Shown: positions 23,995 through 33,770 of the stretch, piece after piece
Numbering within the stretch: the first letter of the stretch is position 1
How the letters are laid out: the number at the start of each line of letters is the position of its first letter
DNA from: an uncultured Pseudomonadales bacterium
Lineage (GTDB): Bacteria > Pseudomonadota > Gammaproteobacteria > Pseudomonadales > Porticoccaceae
DNA: 64,000 nt
Reading direction: 5' to 3'
Assembly (NCBI GenBank): GCA_943788445.1
Contig: CALSQH010000013.1
Location: 55,002 to 119,001, forward strand
Made by a program: the position numbers and the translations under genes
Notes under the pieces: model-generated
What the model saw: the letters and a program-made list of their open reading frames with translations, nothing else
Told to the model about the DNA's origin: nothing
Database searches by the model: none

Positions 23995-25062
23995 ATGAGC
24001 GATAGACTGCAACTGGCTGAGAATGTAAATCAACGTCTTATGGTTGAGGATTACCTCAACCAAGTTCAGCCTGAGCCTGCCATTAGCGCGCAGAGAATTG
24101 CCCAGCTGCAAGAGCAGATCAAGCAGCAGCTTATTGAAAAAGACGCTGTTCTTATCGCCCACTATTACACTGACCCGCTTATTCAAGCACTGGCTGAAGA
24201 GACCGGTGGGGTTGTTTCCGACTCTCTAGAGATGGCGCGCTTTGGCAAGACCCACAGTGCTCAGACACTGGTGATTGCTGGGGTTAAGTTTATGGGTGAA
24301 ACGGCGAAAATCCTCACGCCTGAAAAACGCGTGTTAATGCCTACGCTGGAGGCGACCTGTTCACTGGATGTAGGCTGTCCTGCTGACGAGTTTGCCGAGT
24401 TCTGTGATCAACATCCGGATCGTACTGTGGTGGTTTATGCAAATACCTCTGCAGCGGTTAAGGCGCGAGCTGATTGGGTGGTGACTTCAAGTATTGCGGT
24501 AGACGTTGTCGATTATCTGGATGGCTTGGGTGAAAAAATTCTCTGGGCTCCGGACAAATACCTCGGCAGTTATGTGCAGGGTAAAACCGGTGCCGATATG
24601 CTGTTGTGGGATGGCAGCTGTATTGTTCATGAAGAATTTAAAGCCAAGCGGCTTCTTGAATTAAAAGCAGTGCATCCAGATGCGGCTGTATTGGTTCATC
24701 CTGAGTCGCCGCAATCGGTGATTGATATTGCCGATGCGGTTGGTTCTACCTCGCAGCTTATAGCCGCAGCGGCCAGTTTGCCGCAGACTAAGATGATTGT
24801 TGCTACGGATCAGGGCATCTTTTTCAAAATGCAGCAGGCGGTTCCTGATAAAGAGCTGATGGTTGCACCGACCGGCGGCAGTGGCGCTACTTGCCGCAGC
24901 TGTGCCAACTGTCCCTGGATGGGGATGAATAGTCTGGAGAATCTACTCGCTTCGTTGCAAGAGGGCGCTAACGAGGTTTTTGTCGATGCTGAGATTGGTG
25001 AGCAGGCGATGCGCTCACTGGGTCGTATGATCGATTTCCGTAATCAGCAGAGCCCGCAGTAG
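23995..25062 (+). CDS. nadA: Quinolinate synthase A
   Basis: A 355-residue cytosolic [4Fe-4S] enzyme that condenses iminoaspartate with dihydroxyacetone phosphate to quinolinate in NAD synthesis. The three cluster cysteines sit in [21 protein letters not shown] and [11 protein letters not shown]. The substrate-binding [14 protein letters not shown] and [11 protein letters not shown] segments are typical of the family. Length is close to E. coli NadA (347). nadB and nadC are not in the window. It converges on bepA, with 7 bp between the stops. Confidence 0.97.
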   Translation: MSDRLQLAENVNQRLMVEDYLNQVQPEPAISAQRIAQLQEQIKQQLIEKDAVLIAHYYTDPLIQALAEETGGVVSDSLEMARFGKTHSAQTLVIAGVKFMGETAKILTPEKRVLMPTLEATCSLDVGCPADEFAEFCDQHPDRTVVVYANTSAAVKARADWVVTSSIAVDVVDYLDGLGEKILWAPDKYLGSYVQGKTGADMLLWDGSCIVHEEFKAKRLLELKAVHPDAAVLVHPESPQSVIDIADAVGSTSQLIAAAASLPQTKMIVATDQGIFFKMQQAVPDKELMVAPTGGSGATCRSCANCPWMGMNSLENLLASLQEGANEVFVDAEIGEQAMRSLGRMIDFRNQQSPQ

Positions 25063-25069
25063 GCGTCTC

Positions 25070-26566
25070 TTAAAGCTTTTCCGCTCGGTCTTCCATCTGT
25101 GCAAGATCTCGCAAGCGCTGGCGGATAATCGCCGATTGTTTAAAGTCTCTACTGACTAATTTGGCGGCTAGACTGAGCTGGTCTCGTGCCATGTCAAACA
25201 CCCCGATAAGAATAAAGTATTCGGCCCGCGCCTGATGCAAACCAGAAATATTCCCCGCTAAACCCCGCACTTCTGCGAGTCTGTACCAGATCATAGGATC
25301 TTGGCTGCGCATTCTCGAAAGGGCGGTCAATACTTCGTCCGCGCTGTCGTACTTGTGATCTTGCCAAAGTGCTTCAGATTTGAGGACCATCAACGGGTAG
25401 TTGTTGGGGTTCAGTGTCAGTTGATGATTAAGTCGTGCCACGGCAGCACTGTAGTTTTTCTGCGCTATATCTATTTCGATATCGGTGTAGAGAAAGGTTA
25501 GGTGAGCGGGATTTTTGGTTATCAGCTTGCTCATTATCTGCTTGGCTTTGCTGAGTTGATGGTTTTTTAAATAGGCCAGCGCGAGACCGTAATTGGCGGC
25601 ATCGGCTCTCAGGCTGTTGGCATTAATTTCTGCCTTAAAGCGGTTGATGCTGTTTTTTACATTGTGCTCCATGGCGACCAGTGCGCGGGCGCGCATCAGG
25701 AAAAACTCTGGGTTCTCTGCATACTGCCGCATTGAGGTCCCCATTGAACGATTGCGTGCATCGCCAATTCGCTTTTCGGTAACGGGGTGGGTCAATAAAA
25801 ACTCTGGGGGGCGGCTGCCGCTATAACGCGTTGCTTTGAGCAGGGTTGTAAACATGTCGGCGACAGCGCCGGGATCACGATTGGCGCGTTCCATGGTTGC
25901 TAGTCCTGCGCGGTCGGCTTCCTGCTCGTTGGCGCGGCTGTAGCGAAGTTGACTGTCCATGGCGAGAGCTTGTGAGGTGATCATGGCGGCACTGGCCGCA
26001 TCGCCGCCGGCTGTTGCGGCGAGAACCACGCTGGCGAGTAGCCCGGCCATGCTGAGCATTGATGTTTTTCGCTGTGCTTCTGTGCCCCGTGAGAAATGTC
26101 GCTGGCTAATGTGGGCCAGTTCGTGGGCGAGTACCGAGGCCATTTGATCTTCATTTTCCGCATAGGCAAAAACGCCGGTGTGAAAGCCAACTACGCCGCC
26201 GGGAACGGCAAAGGCGTTCATGGATGGGTTTTTAACGATAACCAATTCCAGTCGTGGGTCTTCAAGATCGCTGTAGGTGGCCAGGTTGTAGAGTAATTGC
26301 TCGAGATAGATTTGCATCAGTGGGTCGTCGTAGGCTTTGACACGACTGCGAAATATCTTTAACCAGATTCGCCCGAGTTCATATTCTTGTTGTTTGGAGA
26401 TTATTCCCGATGCGGCATCACCGAGCACCGGTAACTTGATTTCATTGGCGGAGAGGTTGTTGCCAAGTGGCATTATCAGGCAGCAAGCCAATAGCATGCT
26501 CTTTAGAAAATGCTTGGGTATAGAGAGTCGAGGCAGAAAAAAAATAGTCAAAATAGGCCTTATCAA
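25070..26566 (-). CDS. bepA: BepA/YfgC-type periplasmic metalloprotease with TPR repeats
   Basis: A 498-residue exported M48 zinc protease that monitors outer-membrane protein (LptD/BamA) assembly. After a signal peptide ending NNLSA (about residue 40) come SMNAFAVPGGVVGFHTGVF, the zinc motif H148-E149-LAH152, and SRANEQEADRAG with the third ligand E214. The C-terminal half is TPR-like helical repeats (about 330-490). The only in-frame start before the signal peptide is a TTG at 26566; an ATG at residue 24 would leave a short signal lacking its basic region. It is divergent from the permease gene. Confidence 0.92.
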   Translation of the reverse strand: MIRPILTIFFLPRLSIPKHFLKSMLLACCLIMPLGNNLSANEIKLPVLGDAASGIISKQQEYELGRIWLKIFRSRVKAYDDPLMQIYLEQLLYNLATYSDLEDPRLELVIVKNPSMNAFAVPGGVVGFHTGVFAYAENEDQMASVLAHELAHISQRHFSRGTEAQRKTSMLSMAGLLASVVLAATAGGDAASAAMITSQALAMDSQLRYSRANEQEADRAGLATMERANRDPGAVADMFTTLLKATRYSGSRPPEFLLTHPVTEKRIGDARNRSMGTSMRQYAENPEFFLMRARALVAMEHNVKNSINRFKAEINANSLRADAANYGLALAYLKNHQLSKAKQIMSKLITKNPAHLTFLYTDIEIDIAQKNYSAAVARLNHQLTLNPNNYPLMVLKSEALWQDHKYDSADEVLTALSRMRSQDPMIWYRLAEVRGLAGNISGLHQARAEYFILIGVFDMARDQLSLAAKLVSRDFKQSAIIRQRLRDLAQMEDRAEKL

Positions 26567-26751
26567 GTTTCATAACATTGGCGGCGCCGTGATAGCATCA
26601 CTGTAGCGGAAAATTATGCACAGTTCGACAGTTGATATATCGACAAGTTTCAGGTCAGATACGTTCAATTAGATGCTTTAAATTCTTTAGATTGGTTAGA
26701 TACAACACTAGCAGTCACTGCCCATGCGCAGATGCAAATAGGATAAAAGGG

Positions 26752-27909
26752 ATGAAGAAGATTTTACACAAGTGGGTCGAGCGTTACTTTGGCACAGAAG
26801 AGGCTCTGTTGCTGACTATTATCCTGATTGTGTCACTGGTGATATTTGCCACCTTGGGCGCTGTGTTGGGGCCGGTTTTTGCAGCGGTAATTTTAACCTT
26901 TTTACTTCAGGGTGTGGTCAATACTCTGCGCCGCTACGGTGTCCCCAAGACTATTGCCATTATCAGCACCTATCTTCTCTTTATGGTTGGGTTTCTCTCG
27001 GTGCTTATAGGTTTGATTCCTATGATTGGCCGTCAGGCATCGCTGTTAGTCGGCGAGCTGCCGAATATGATTAATCGCCTGCGCGAGTTGGCGGTGGATC
27101 TGCCGGAGCGCTATGCGGAGTATGTCAGTCCCGAGCAGTTTCAGTCTATTATGGCCCGCCTTACCGAGGAATTTGGCCGTCTTGCCGAGCAGGCCCTGAC
27201 TTTTTCGATCAGTAGTTTTCCGAGTATTATTGGTCTTATGATCTACGTGGTGCTGGTACCTCTGTTAGTTTTATTTATGCTTAAGGATAAGGATCAGTTG
27301 CTGCTTTTTTTAAGTAATTTATTGCCTGAAGAGCGTTCGGTTATGCGCACCATCTGGAATGAGATGGATATGCAATTTACTAACTATGTGCGTGGTAAGG
27401 CCATTGAGATATTAATTGTCGGTACAGTTTCTTATATTGCCTTTTTGCTTCTCGGGGTTAATTACGCCGCGCTCTTGGCACTGCTGGTCGGGCTTTCGGT
27501 ACTTATTCCCTATATAGGTGCAACCGTGGTGACTCTGCCGGTGCTGCTGGTAGGTTATATGCAGTGGGGCTTTAGTAATGAGTTCTTTTGGTTGTTTGGT
27601 ACCTATGGGGTTATCCAATTTCTTGACGGCAATGTATTAATTCCTGTGTTGTTTTCTGAGGTGGTTAATCTGCATCCGGTGTTTATTATTGTTTCGGTGC
27701 TGTTGTTTGGTGGAATATGGGGTTTTTGGGGTGTGTTTTTCGCCATTCCATTGGCCACTTTGGTCAAGGCGGTGTTTAACGCTTGGCCGCGCAAGGCTCA
27801 GCACGAAATGGCTTTTCAGTCACCCCTAGATTTATCGGGGAATCTATCTGACGCTGCCTATATTAAAGATGGTAGTGGCTCTGAACAGGCAGCTATTGAT
27901 CAAAAATAA
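26752..27909 (+). CDS. perM: AI-2E/PerM-family permease
   Basis: A 385-residue inner-membrane protein with about eight helices: an N-terminal trio (about 20-100), a long soluble segment (130-170), then LLVGLSVLIPYIGATVVTLP and QFLDGNVLIPVLFSEVVNLHPV, which are family hallmarks. Members include PerM and proteins annotated as AI-2 exporters; transport of AI-2 is rarely proven and the substrate here is unknown. The frame is open 40 codons upstream, but the ATG at 26752 begins the conserved MKKILHKWVERYF, so it was chosen. It is divergent from bepA, as perM is from bepA-like genes in several gammaproteobacteria. Confidence 0.88.
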   Translation: MKKILHKWVERYFGTEEALLLTIILIVSLVIFATLGAVLGPVFAAVILTFLLQGVVNTLRRYGVPKTIAIISTYLLFMVGFLSVLIGLIPMIGRQASLLVGELPNMINRLRELAVDLPERYAEYVSPEQFQSIMARLTEEFGRLAEQALTFSISSFPSIIGLMIYVVLVPLLVLFMLKDKDQLLLFLSNLLPEERSVMRTIWNEMDMQFTNYVRGKAIEILIVGTVSYIAFLLLGVNYAALLALLVGLSVLIPYIGATVVTLPVLLVGYMQWGFSNEFFWLFGTYGVIQFLDGNVLIPVLFSEVVNLHPVFIIVSVLLFGGIWGFWGVFFAIPLATLVKAVFNAWPRKAQHEMAFQSPLDLSGNLSDAAYIKDGSGSEQAAIDQK

Positions 27910-27963
27910 AATTAAATCTAAAAGCAAAACATTAACTATTAACTTATAACAAAGGAAGTTTGT

Positions 27964-30795
27964 ATGCGCCGTTTACTTGGGCTCTCTGGTTTTTTGTTTG
28001 TCGCAGTTTTTATTCTTGCTATGCAGCAGGGTTGCTCAGATTATCCGGTTCAGAATCAGTTCCCTGAAATTGTTGTCAGTTCCAATGATAGTCGTGAATA
28101 CCGTCATATCCGTCTCGAGAATCAGCTCGATGTGTTGTTGATTTCCGATCCCAGTACCGACAAGGCTGCGGCATCCCTTGATGTGAATATTGGCAGCTAT
28201 CAAAATCCAGCTGATCGGGCAGGGCTGGTACATTTTCTTGAGCATATGCTGTTTTTAGGTACTGAAAAATATCCCGACCCGGGCGAATATCAGAGTTTTA
28301 TCAGTGAACATGGCGGCAGCCACAATGCCGGTACGGGCTTAGAGAATACCAATTATTTTTTCGATATTGATGAGGCTCATTTGGAGTCTGCATTAGATCG
28401 TTTTGCGCAGTTCTTTTCAGCACCAAATTTCGATGCTAAATATGTCGATCGCGAGCGCAATGCGGTGGAGTCTGAGTACCGCTTAAAAATCAAAGATGAC
28501 GGTCGACGTATGCAGGATGTGCTGCAAGAGCAGGTTAATCCGCGCCATCCTCTGGCTAAGTTTACCGTTGGTAACCTTGAAACCCTCGCCGATTTGGAAG
28601 GCCGTCCGGTGCGCGATGAGCTATTGACGATCTATAAGAAATACTATTCTGCCAACATTATGAAGCTGGTGGTTCTCGGCAGTGAAAGCCTTGATGATTT
28701 GCAGGCTATGGTTGTTCCTCGTTTTGCTATTGTTGAAAACACTGCTGTCGAGATTGCTGCTCACAGTGCGCCAATGTTTGAGCCGCAGCGCTTGCCGATG
28801 AAGATATCGGCTATTCCATTGCAAAATTCTCGCGAACTCAGTCTTTCTTTTCCATTGCCGAAAATGCTGCCCCACTGGCAAAAGAAACCGGCCAATTACT
28901 TGGGGGCGCTGATTGGTCACGAAGGTGCCGGTAGTCTGTTGGATATATTGAAAAAGCGCGGCTGGGCAGAGTCTCTTGGGGCTGGCGTTGCACTAGAAGA
29001 CCGAGGTGGTGCAATGTTTTCGGTTAATATTTCCCTGACACCCGAGGGTTTGGAATATCAGCAGCAGATTGTTGAAATGTTCTTTGCCTGGATTGCCCTT
29101 ATTCGTGATCAAGGGATTGAGAGCTGGCGCTACGATGAGCGTGCTCAGTTGAGTGAAATCGCATTTAGATTTCAGGAAAAACAAAATCCAATTAATTATG
29201 TCTCCGCGCTGGCATCAATGATGCAGCTCTATCCGGTTGCTGATGTGTTGCAGGCAAATTTTGTGATGAGTGATTTTGATGCTGATTTGTTGGCTGATGT
29301 CAGTGCATTATTGACGCCAGATAACCTGTTGCTTCAGTTGACTGCGCCAGAGGTTGAGACCGATCAGCTTAGCTTGATGTATCAGACCCCTTACAGTGTT
29401 AGTGGGATTGCCAAATCAGACTTGCAGCAATGGCGTGCGCCGCAGCGCTTTGATGAGTTGAATTTACCGCCGGTCAATGCCTATATTCCGAACAACCTTG
29501 AGTTGCTGCCTGAGGCGGGCTCTAACCAAGTTCCTCAGCTGCTGATGCAGACTGATAGGGTCACTGCATGGCATTTTCAGGATACTCGTTTTGGGGTTCC
29601 CAAGGCGCATATAATTGCCGCGCTGGAATCCGGCACTATTAATACTCCTGCGCGGGCTGCTGCCGTGCAACTTTATCTTGCCTATGTAGAGGATCAGCTC
29701 GGAGCGCAGATTTATCCCGCGCAAGAAGCGGGTTTGAATTTTTCTCTGCAAGCGACTAGTAAGGGTTTTAATATTGTTGTCAGTGGTTATTCAGAGCGCC
29801 AATCAGCATTGCTGGAGGATATTCTTGATGCGTTAAAAGCGCCTCGTTGGGAGCAGGAACGTTTTGATCGTATACAGCAATCAATGTTTCGCGAGCTGAG
29901 TAATTTCCGCCGCGAATATCCATTTCGGCAGGTTGTGGCAAGTCTTTACTCAATGCTTAAAGGTCAGTGGACACCACTCCAGAAGGCCACTGCAGTGAGT
30001 GATCTATCCATGTTGGAGCTAGCAGGGCAGGTTGAGAGCTTGACCAGTCATCTTCAATTAAAGGTGTTGGTTAGTGGTAATCAGGATAAGCAATCTGCCG
30101 AGCAAATTGTGGCTCGCTTGTCGAGTTGGACGCCGCTTAAACCAGTACAGCCATCGCTTAGCGTAGCCAAGTTAATGCCGGGTGAGTATCGAGCGCAAAT
30201 TCCGGTAGATCACAGCGATGCGGCTTTGATGCTGTATATTCAGGGTCGCAATGACTCACTTGCAGAACGTGCGCATATGCTGCTGATCGGCGAGATGCTT
30301 TCATCGCCTTTTTACACCAGTCTGCGCACAGAGAAGCAGTTGGGGTATGTGGTTGCAGCCTTTGCTAACAATCATGTTCGAGTACCCGGTGTTGCAATGT
30401 TGGTGCAGTCATCGTCAGTCGATGAGCGGGCTTTGCGAGCGGAGTTCGATCATTTCCTGAGTGGGTATGTTGAGCAGATAGAGAAAATGAATGAAGATGA
30501 TCTTAAACGCTTCAGAGCCTCTGTGCTGAGTAACTTGCAGGAGACACCGAAAAATTTAGCGGATCTCAATGGCCGTTTTATTGAGTCTGTGAGTCTGGGT
30601 TATACCGACTTTGATTTCCGTGAACAGCTTGCTAAAGAGGTCATGGATGTGACTTTGAGCAATTTTAAGGGTACCTATAAGGCTCTTTTGGTGGGTGAAA
30701 TTCGTGGATTATCAGTTAAGACTGTTGGGCCGGATGAGGAAAATACCGCTACCGATTTACGTGAGCAGGGTGAAGTTTATCAATATGACTTTTAA
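27964..30795 (+). CDS. Large M16 (insulinase/pitrilysin) peptidase, probable lipoprotein
   Basis: A 943-residue zinc peptidase of the pitrilysin type. The inverted zinc motif is H90-FLE93-H94 in GLVHFLEHMLFLGT, with the distal ligand E171 in ERNAVESEY, 81 residues on as in E. coli protease III. The C-terminal half contains EKQLGYVVAAF, the inactive-repeat substrate-binding segment. The N-terminus MRRLLGLSGFLFVAVFILAM ends at C24 in a weak lipobox (MQQGC), suggesting a membrane-anchored periplasmic enzyme where E. coli Ptr is soluble. It degrades short peptides. An AAAGGAAG site precedes the ATG, 54 bp after the permease gene. Confidence 0.93.
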   Translation: MRRLLGLSGFLFVAVFILAMQQGCSDYPVQNQFPEIVVSSNDSREYRHIRLENQLDVLLISDPSTDKAAASLDVNIGSYQNPADRAGLVHFLEHMLFLGTEKYPDPGEYQSFISEHGGSHNAGTGLENTNYFFDIDEAHLESALDRFAQFFSAPNFDAKYVDRERNAVESEYRLKIKDDGRRMQDVLQEQVNPRHPLAKFTVGNLETLADLEGRPVRDELLTIYKKYYSANIMKLVVLGSESLDDLQAMVVPRFAIVENTAVEIAAHSAPMFEPQRLPMKISAIPLQNSRELSLSFPLPKMLPHWQKKPANYLGALIGHEGAGSLLDILKKRGWAESLGAGVALEDRGGAMFSVNISLTPEGLEYQQQIVEMFFAWIALIRDQGIESWRYDERAQLSEIAFRFQEKQNPINYVSALASMMQLYPVADVLQANFVMSDFDADLLADVSALLTPDNLLLQLTAPEVETDQLSLMYQTPYSVSGIAKSDLQQWRAPQRFDELNLPPVNAYIPNNLELLPEAGSNQVPQLLMQTDRVTAWHFQDTRFGVPKAHIIAALESGTINTPARAAAVQLYLAYVEDQLGAQIYPAQEAGLNFSLQATSKGFNIVVSGYSERQSALLEDILDALKAPRWEQERFDRIQQSMFRELSNFRREYPFRQVVASLYSMLKGQWTPLQKATAVSDLSMLELAGQVESLTSHLQLKVLVSGNQDKQSAEQIVARLSSWTPLKPVQPSLSVAKLMPGEYRAQIPVDHSDAALMLYIQGRNDSLAERAHMLLIGEMLSSPFYTSLRTEKQLGYVVAAFANNHVRVPGVAMLVQSSSVDERALRAEFDHFLSGYVEQIEKMNEDDLKRFRASVLSNLQETPKNLADLNGRFIESVSLGYTDFDFREQLAKEVMDVTLSNFKGTYKALLVGEIRGLSVKTVGPDEENTATDLREQGEVYQYDF

Positions 30796-31049
30796 AAAGA
30801 GGCAGATAATCTTTTTTGTAATTCTACTAACTTAAGTTAATTTTAAAAATACTTATATTAAACAGTGGGTTATAGGATAATATTTTAACTAGAATAGATT
30901 TTTTTTATATTTTAAATCCCAGCGTCCCGTTGATTTTGTAGTTGAGCTACATTAAAATTAGCGCCAGATTTTTTGTGGTCTGTCATCAAGTTACACTTGT
31001 AGGCAAGCAGCTGCGAAAACAAGACTAATTAATAACTGGTTGGTGATGA
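30796..31049. other. AT-rich gap upstream of aceE
   Basis: No gene is seen. The left part is very AT-rich (TATTAAACAGTGGGTTATAGG, then runs of T) and probably holds the aceE promoter. A short inverted repeat TGTAG-TTGA-GCTACA lies near 30940. No match to the PdhR palindrome was found, so aceEF control differs from E. coli or is remote. Confidence 0.4.
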
Positions 31050-33698
31050 ATGACTCAGGACTTAGATCCGTTTGAAACTCAAGAATGGCTAGAAGCCTTC
31101 GATTCTATTTGTAAGATTCATGGGGACGAAAGAGCCACTTTTCTTCTAAATCAGCTGCAAGACCATGCCAATCAGCAAGGCATGAAGTTGCCCTCATCGG
31201 TTACCACGCCATATCATAATACTATCCCCGCAAATCGCGAAAAGCGTATGCCCGGCGATCTGTTTATGGAGCGTCGTATTCGCTCACTGATTCGCTGGAA
31301 TGCTCTGGCGATGGTGATGCGCGCAAATAAGAAGAGCGAGGGTATCGGTGGTCATATCGCCAGCTTCGCCTCTGCTGCGACTCTTTATGATGTTGGCTTT
31401 AACTATTTCTTCCGTGGGCCTGAGGGCGATCACCTCGGTGATTTGATCTTCTTCCAGGGTCACAGTGCTCCGGGTATGTACGCGCGATCTTTCCTTGAGG
31501 GACGTCTTAACGAAGATCAGTTGGATAATTTCCGTCGTGAAGTTGATGGCGGCGGTCTTTCTTCTTATCCGCATCCCTGGTTGATGCCAGATTACTGGCA
31601 GTTCCCGACGGTATCTATGGGTCTTGGCCCAATTCAGGCGATCTATCAAGCGCATGTTATGCGTTATCTTTCAGCGCGTGGTCTGGTACCTCGTGGTGAT
31701 CGCAAGGTTTGGGCTTTCCTCGGTGACGGTGAGTGTGACGAGCCGGAAAGCTTGGGTGCTATTTCTCTGGCCGGTCGCGAACAGCTTGAGAATTTGACCT
31801 TTGTGGTTAACTGTAACCTACAGCGTCTCGATGGCCCTGTGCGTGGTAACGGTAAAATCATGCAGGAACTCGAAGGCGTATTCCGCGGTGCTGGTTGGAA
31901 TGTTATTAAAGTGGTCTGGGGACGTCACTGGGATCGTTTGCTTGAGAAGGATACCTCTGGTCTGCTGGTTAAGCGTATGAATGAAGTCTGTGATGGTGAG
32001 TTGCAGAACTATAAGTTCAATGGCGGTGCCTACACCCGTGAGCACTTCTTCGGCAAGTATCCTGAATTGCTCGAGTTGGTTAAAGATATGACCGACGATC
32101 AAATTATGTATTTGAATCGTGGCGGTCACGATCCCTATAAGGTTTATGCGGCCTATGCTGAAGCAGCGGCTCATAAAGGCCAGCCATCGGTTATTCTGGC
32201 TCAGACTGTTAAGGGCTACGGTTTGGGTGGCGCTGGCGAAGCTGCCAACGATACTCACTCGGTGAAAAAACTTGATCTAGAAAGTCTGCGTGGCTTCCGT
32301 GATCGCTTTGGTATCCCAGTTTCTGATGATCAGTTAGAAACTGTACCTTACTACCGTCCAGCGGAAGACAGTCCTGAACTTGAGTACATGCGCAGACGTC
32401 GCAAGTCTCTCGGTGGTTCTCTGCCTGCGCGTCAGGCTGATTTCCAAGCCATGAAGACGCCTGGTTTAGAGACCTTCAAAAAGCAGCTGGAGAGCAGTGG
32501 TGAACGTGAAATCTCAACCACTATGGCATTTGTTCGTGTGCTTTCAACGCTGGTCAAAGACAAGACAATTGGAAGCTCAGTAGTGCCAATTGTTCCCGAC
32601 GAAGCGCGTACCTTTGGCATGGAAGGCATGTTCCGTCAGCTGGGTATTTATACCTCGGAAGGCCAGAAGTATGTGCCTCACGATCACCAGCAGGTTATGT
32701 ATTACAAGGAAGACAAGAAGGGCGTTATTCTTGAAGAGGGTATTAACGAAGCCGGCGCTATGTCTGCTTGGTTAGCTCTGGCAACGGCTTACAGTACCAG
32801 TGACTGCCCGATGATTCCGTTCTATATCTTCTACTCCATGTTTGGTTTCCAGCGTATTGGTGATCTGGCTTGGGCGGCGGGTGACAGTCAGGCACGTGGG
32901 TTCCTAATCGGTGCAACTGCCGGTAGAACCACTCTGAATGGCGAAGGTTTACAGCATCAGGATGGTCACAGCCTTATCCTTGCCAATACAGTTCCAAACT
33001 GTAAAAGCTATGATGCTGCTTATAGTTATGAGTTGGCAGTTGTGGTTCAGGATGGTGTTAAGCGCATGTTCGAAGATAAAGAGAACTGCTTCTACTACCT
33101 GACCACGATGAACGAAAACTATGTTCAGCCTGCTATGCCTGAAGGTGCCGAAGAGGGCATTATCAAAGGGATGTACAAATTTAAGCAGGGCGGAGACGCT
33201 GACTTGAAAGTCCAGTTGATGGGCGCGGGTACTATTCTTAATGAAGTTCGTGAAGCGGCGAAAATTCTTAAAGAATCGTTCTCTGTCGAGTCAGATATCT
33301 GGAGTTTAACCAGCGTCAACGAACTGACCCGCGAAGGTCAGGCGGTTGATCGTTGGAACCTGTTACACCCAGGCAGTAAAGCTAAGAAATCCTATGTTTC
33401 TGAACAGTTGGAAGGAACTTCTGAGCCAGTGGTTATCGCAACTGACTATATGAAAAACTACTCTGAGCAGTTGCGTGCCTATATAGACAGACCGCTTTAT
33501 GTACTGGGTACTGATGGCTATGGCCGCAGTGATAGCCGTGCCGCTCTGCGTCACTTCTTTGAAGTGGACAGATACTTTATTACTGTTACAGCGCTGAAAG
33601 CATTGGCAGATGAGGGTAAGATTAAGGCGTCGGTAGTAACTAAGGCGATCAAGACATTTGGTATTGATCCTGAGAAGGCCAATCCATTACACGTTTAA
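31050..33698 (+). CDS. aceE: Pyruvate dehydrogenase E1 component (homodimeric)
   Basis: An 882-residue thiamine-diphosphate enzyme that decarboxylates pyruvate and acetylates the E2 lipoyl group. The E. coli-type start FETQEWLEAFDSICKIHGDE, the GHIASFASAATLYDVGFNYF block, and the TPP motif GDGECDEPESLGAISLAGRE...NCNLQRLDG identify the homodimeric AceE class, distinct from the alpha2beta2 type. The length equals the usual 880-890. It is 72 bp before aceF, forming the aceEF operon. lpd (E3) does not follow, unlike E. coli. Confidence 0.98.
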   Translation: MTQDLDPFETQEWLEAFDSICKIHGDERATFLLNQLQDHANQQGMKLPSSVTTPYHNTIPANREKRMPGDLFMERRIRSLIRWNALAMVMRANKKSEGIGGHIASFASAATLYDVGFNYFFRGPEGDHLGDLIFFQGHSAPGMYARSFLEGRLNEDQLDNFRREVDGGGLSSYPHPWLMPDYWQFPTVSMGLGPIQAIYQAHVMRYLSARGLVPRGDRKVWAFLGDGECDEPESLGAISLAGREQLENLTFVVNCNLQRLDGPVRGNGKIMQELEGVFRGAGWNVIKVVWGRHWDRLLEKDTSGLLVKRMNEVCDGELQNYKFNGGAYTREHFFGKYPELLELVKDMTDDQIMYLNRGGHDPYKVYAAYAEAAAHKGQPSVILAQTVKGYGLGGAGEAANDTHSVKKLDLESLRGFRDRFGIPVSDDQLETVPYYRPAEDSPELEYMRRRRKSLGGSLPARQADFQAMKTPGLETFKKQLESSGEREISTTMAFVRVLSTLVKDKTIGSSVVPIVPDEARTFGMEGMFRQLGIYTSEGQKYVPHDHQQVMYYKEDKKGVILEEGINEAGAMSAWLALATAYSTSDCPMIPFYIFYSMFGFQRIGDLAWAAGDSQARGFLIGATAGRTTLNGEGLQHQDGHSLILANTVPNCKSYDAAYSYELAVVVQDGVKRMFEDKENCFYYLTTMNENYVQPAMPEGAEEGIIKGMYKFKQGGDADLKVQLMGAGTILNEVREAAKILKESFSVESDIWSLTSVNELTREGQAVDRWNLLHPGSKAKKSYVSEQLEGTSEPVVIATDYMKNYSEQLRAYIDRPLYVLGTDGYGRSDSRAALRHFFEVDRYFITVTALKALADEGKIKASVVTKAIKTFGIDPEKANPLHV

Positions 33699-33770
33699 TT
33701 GCGTCTATACGCTAGCTGAAAGGCTGTTTAACGACAGCCTGCCGAGAAAAATGCGAACAAAGGAATCAAT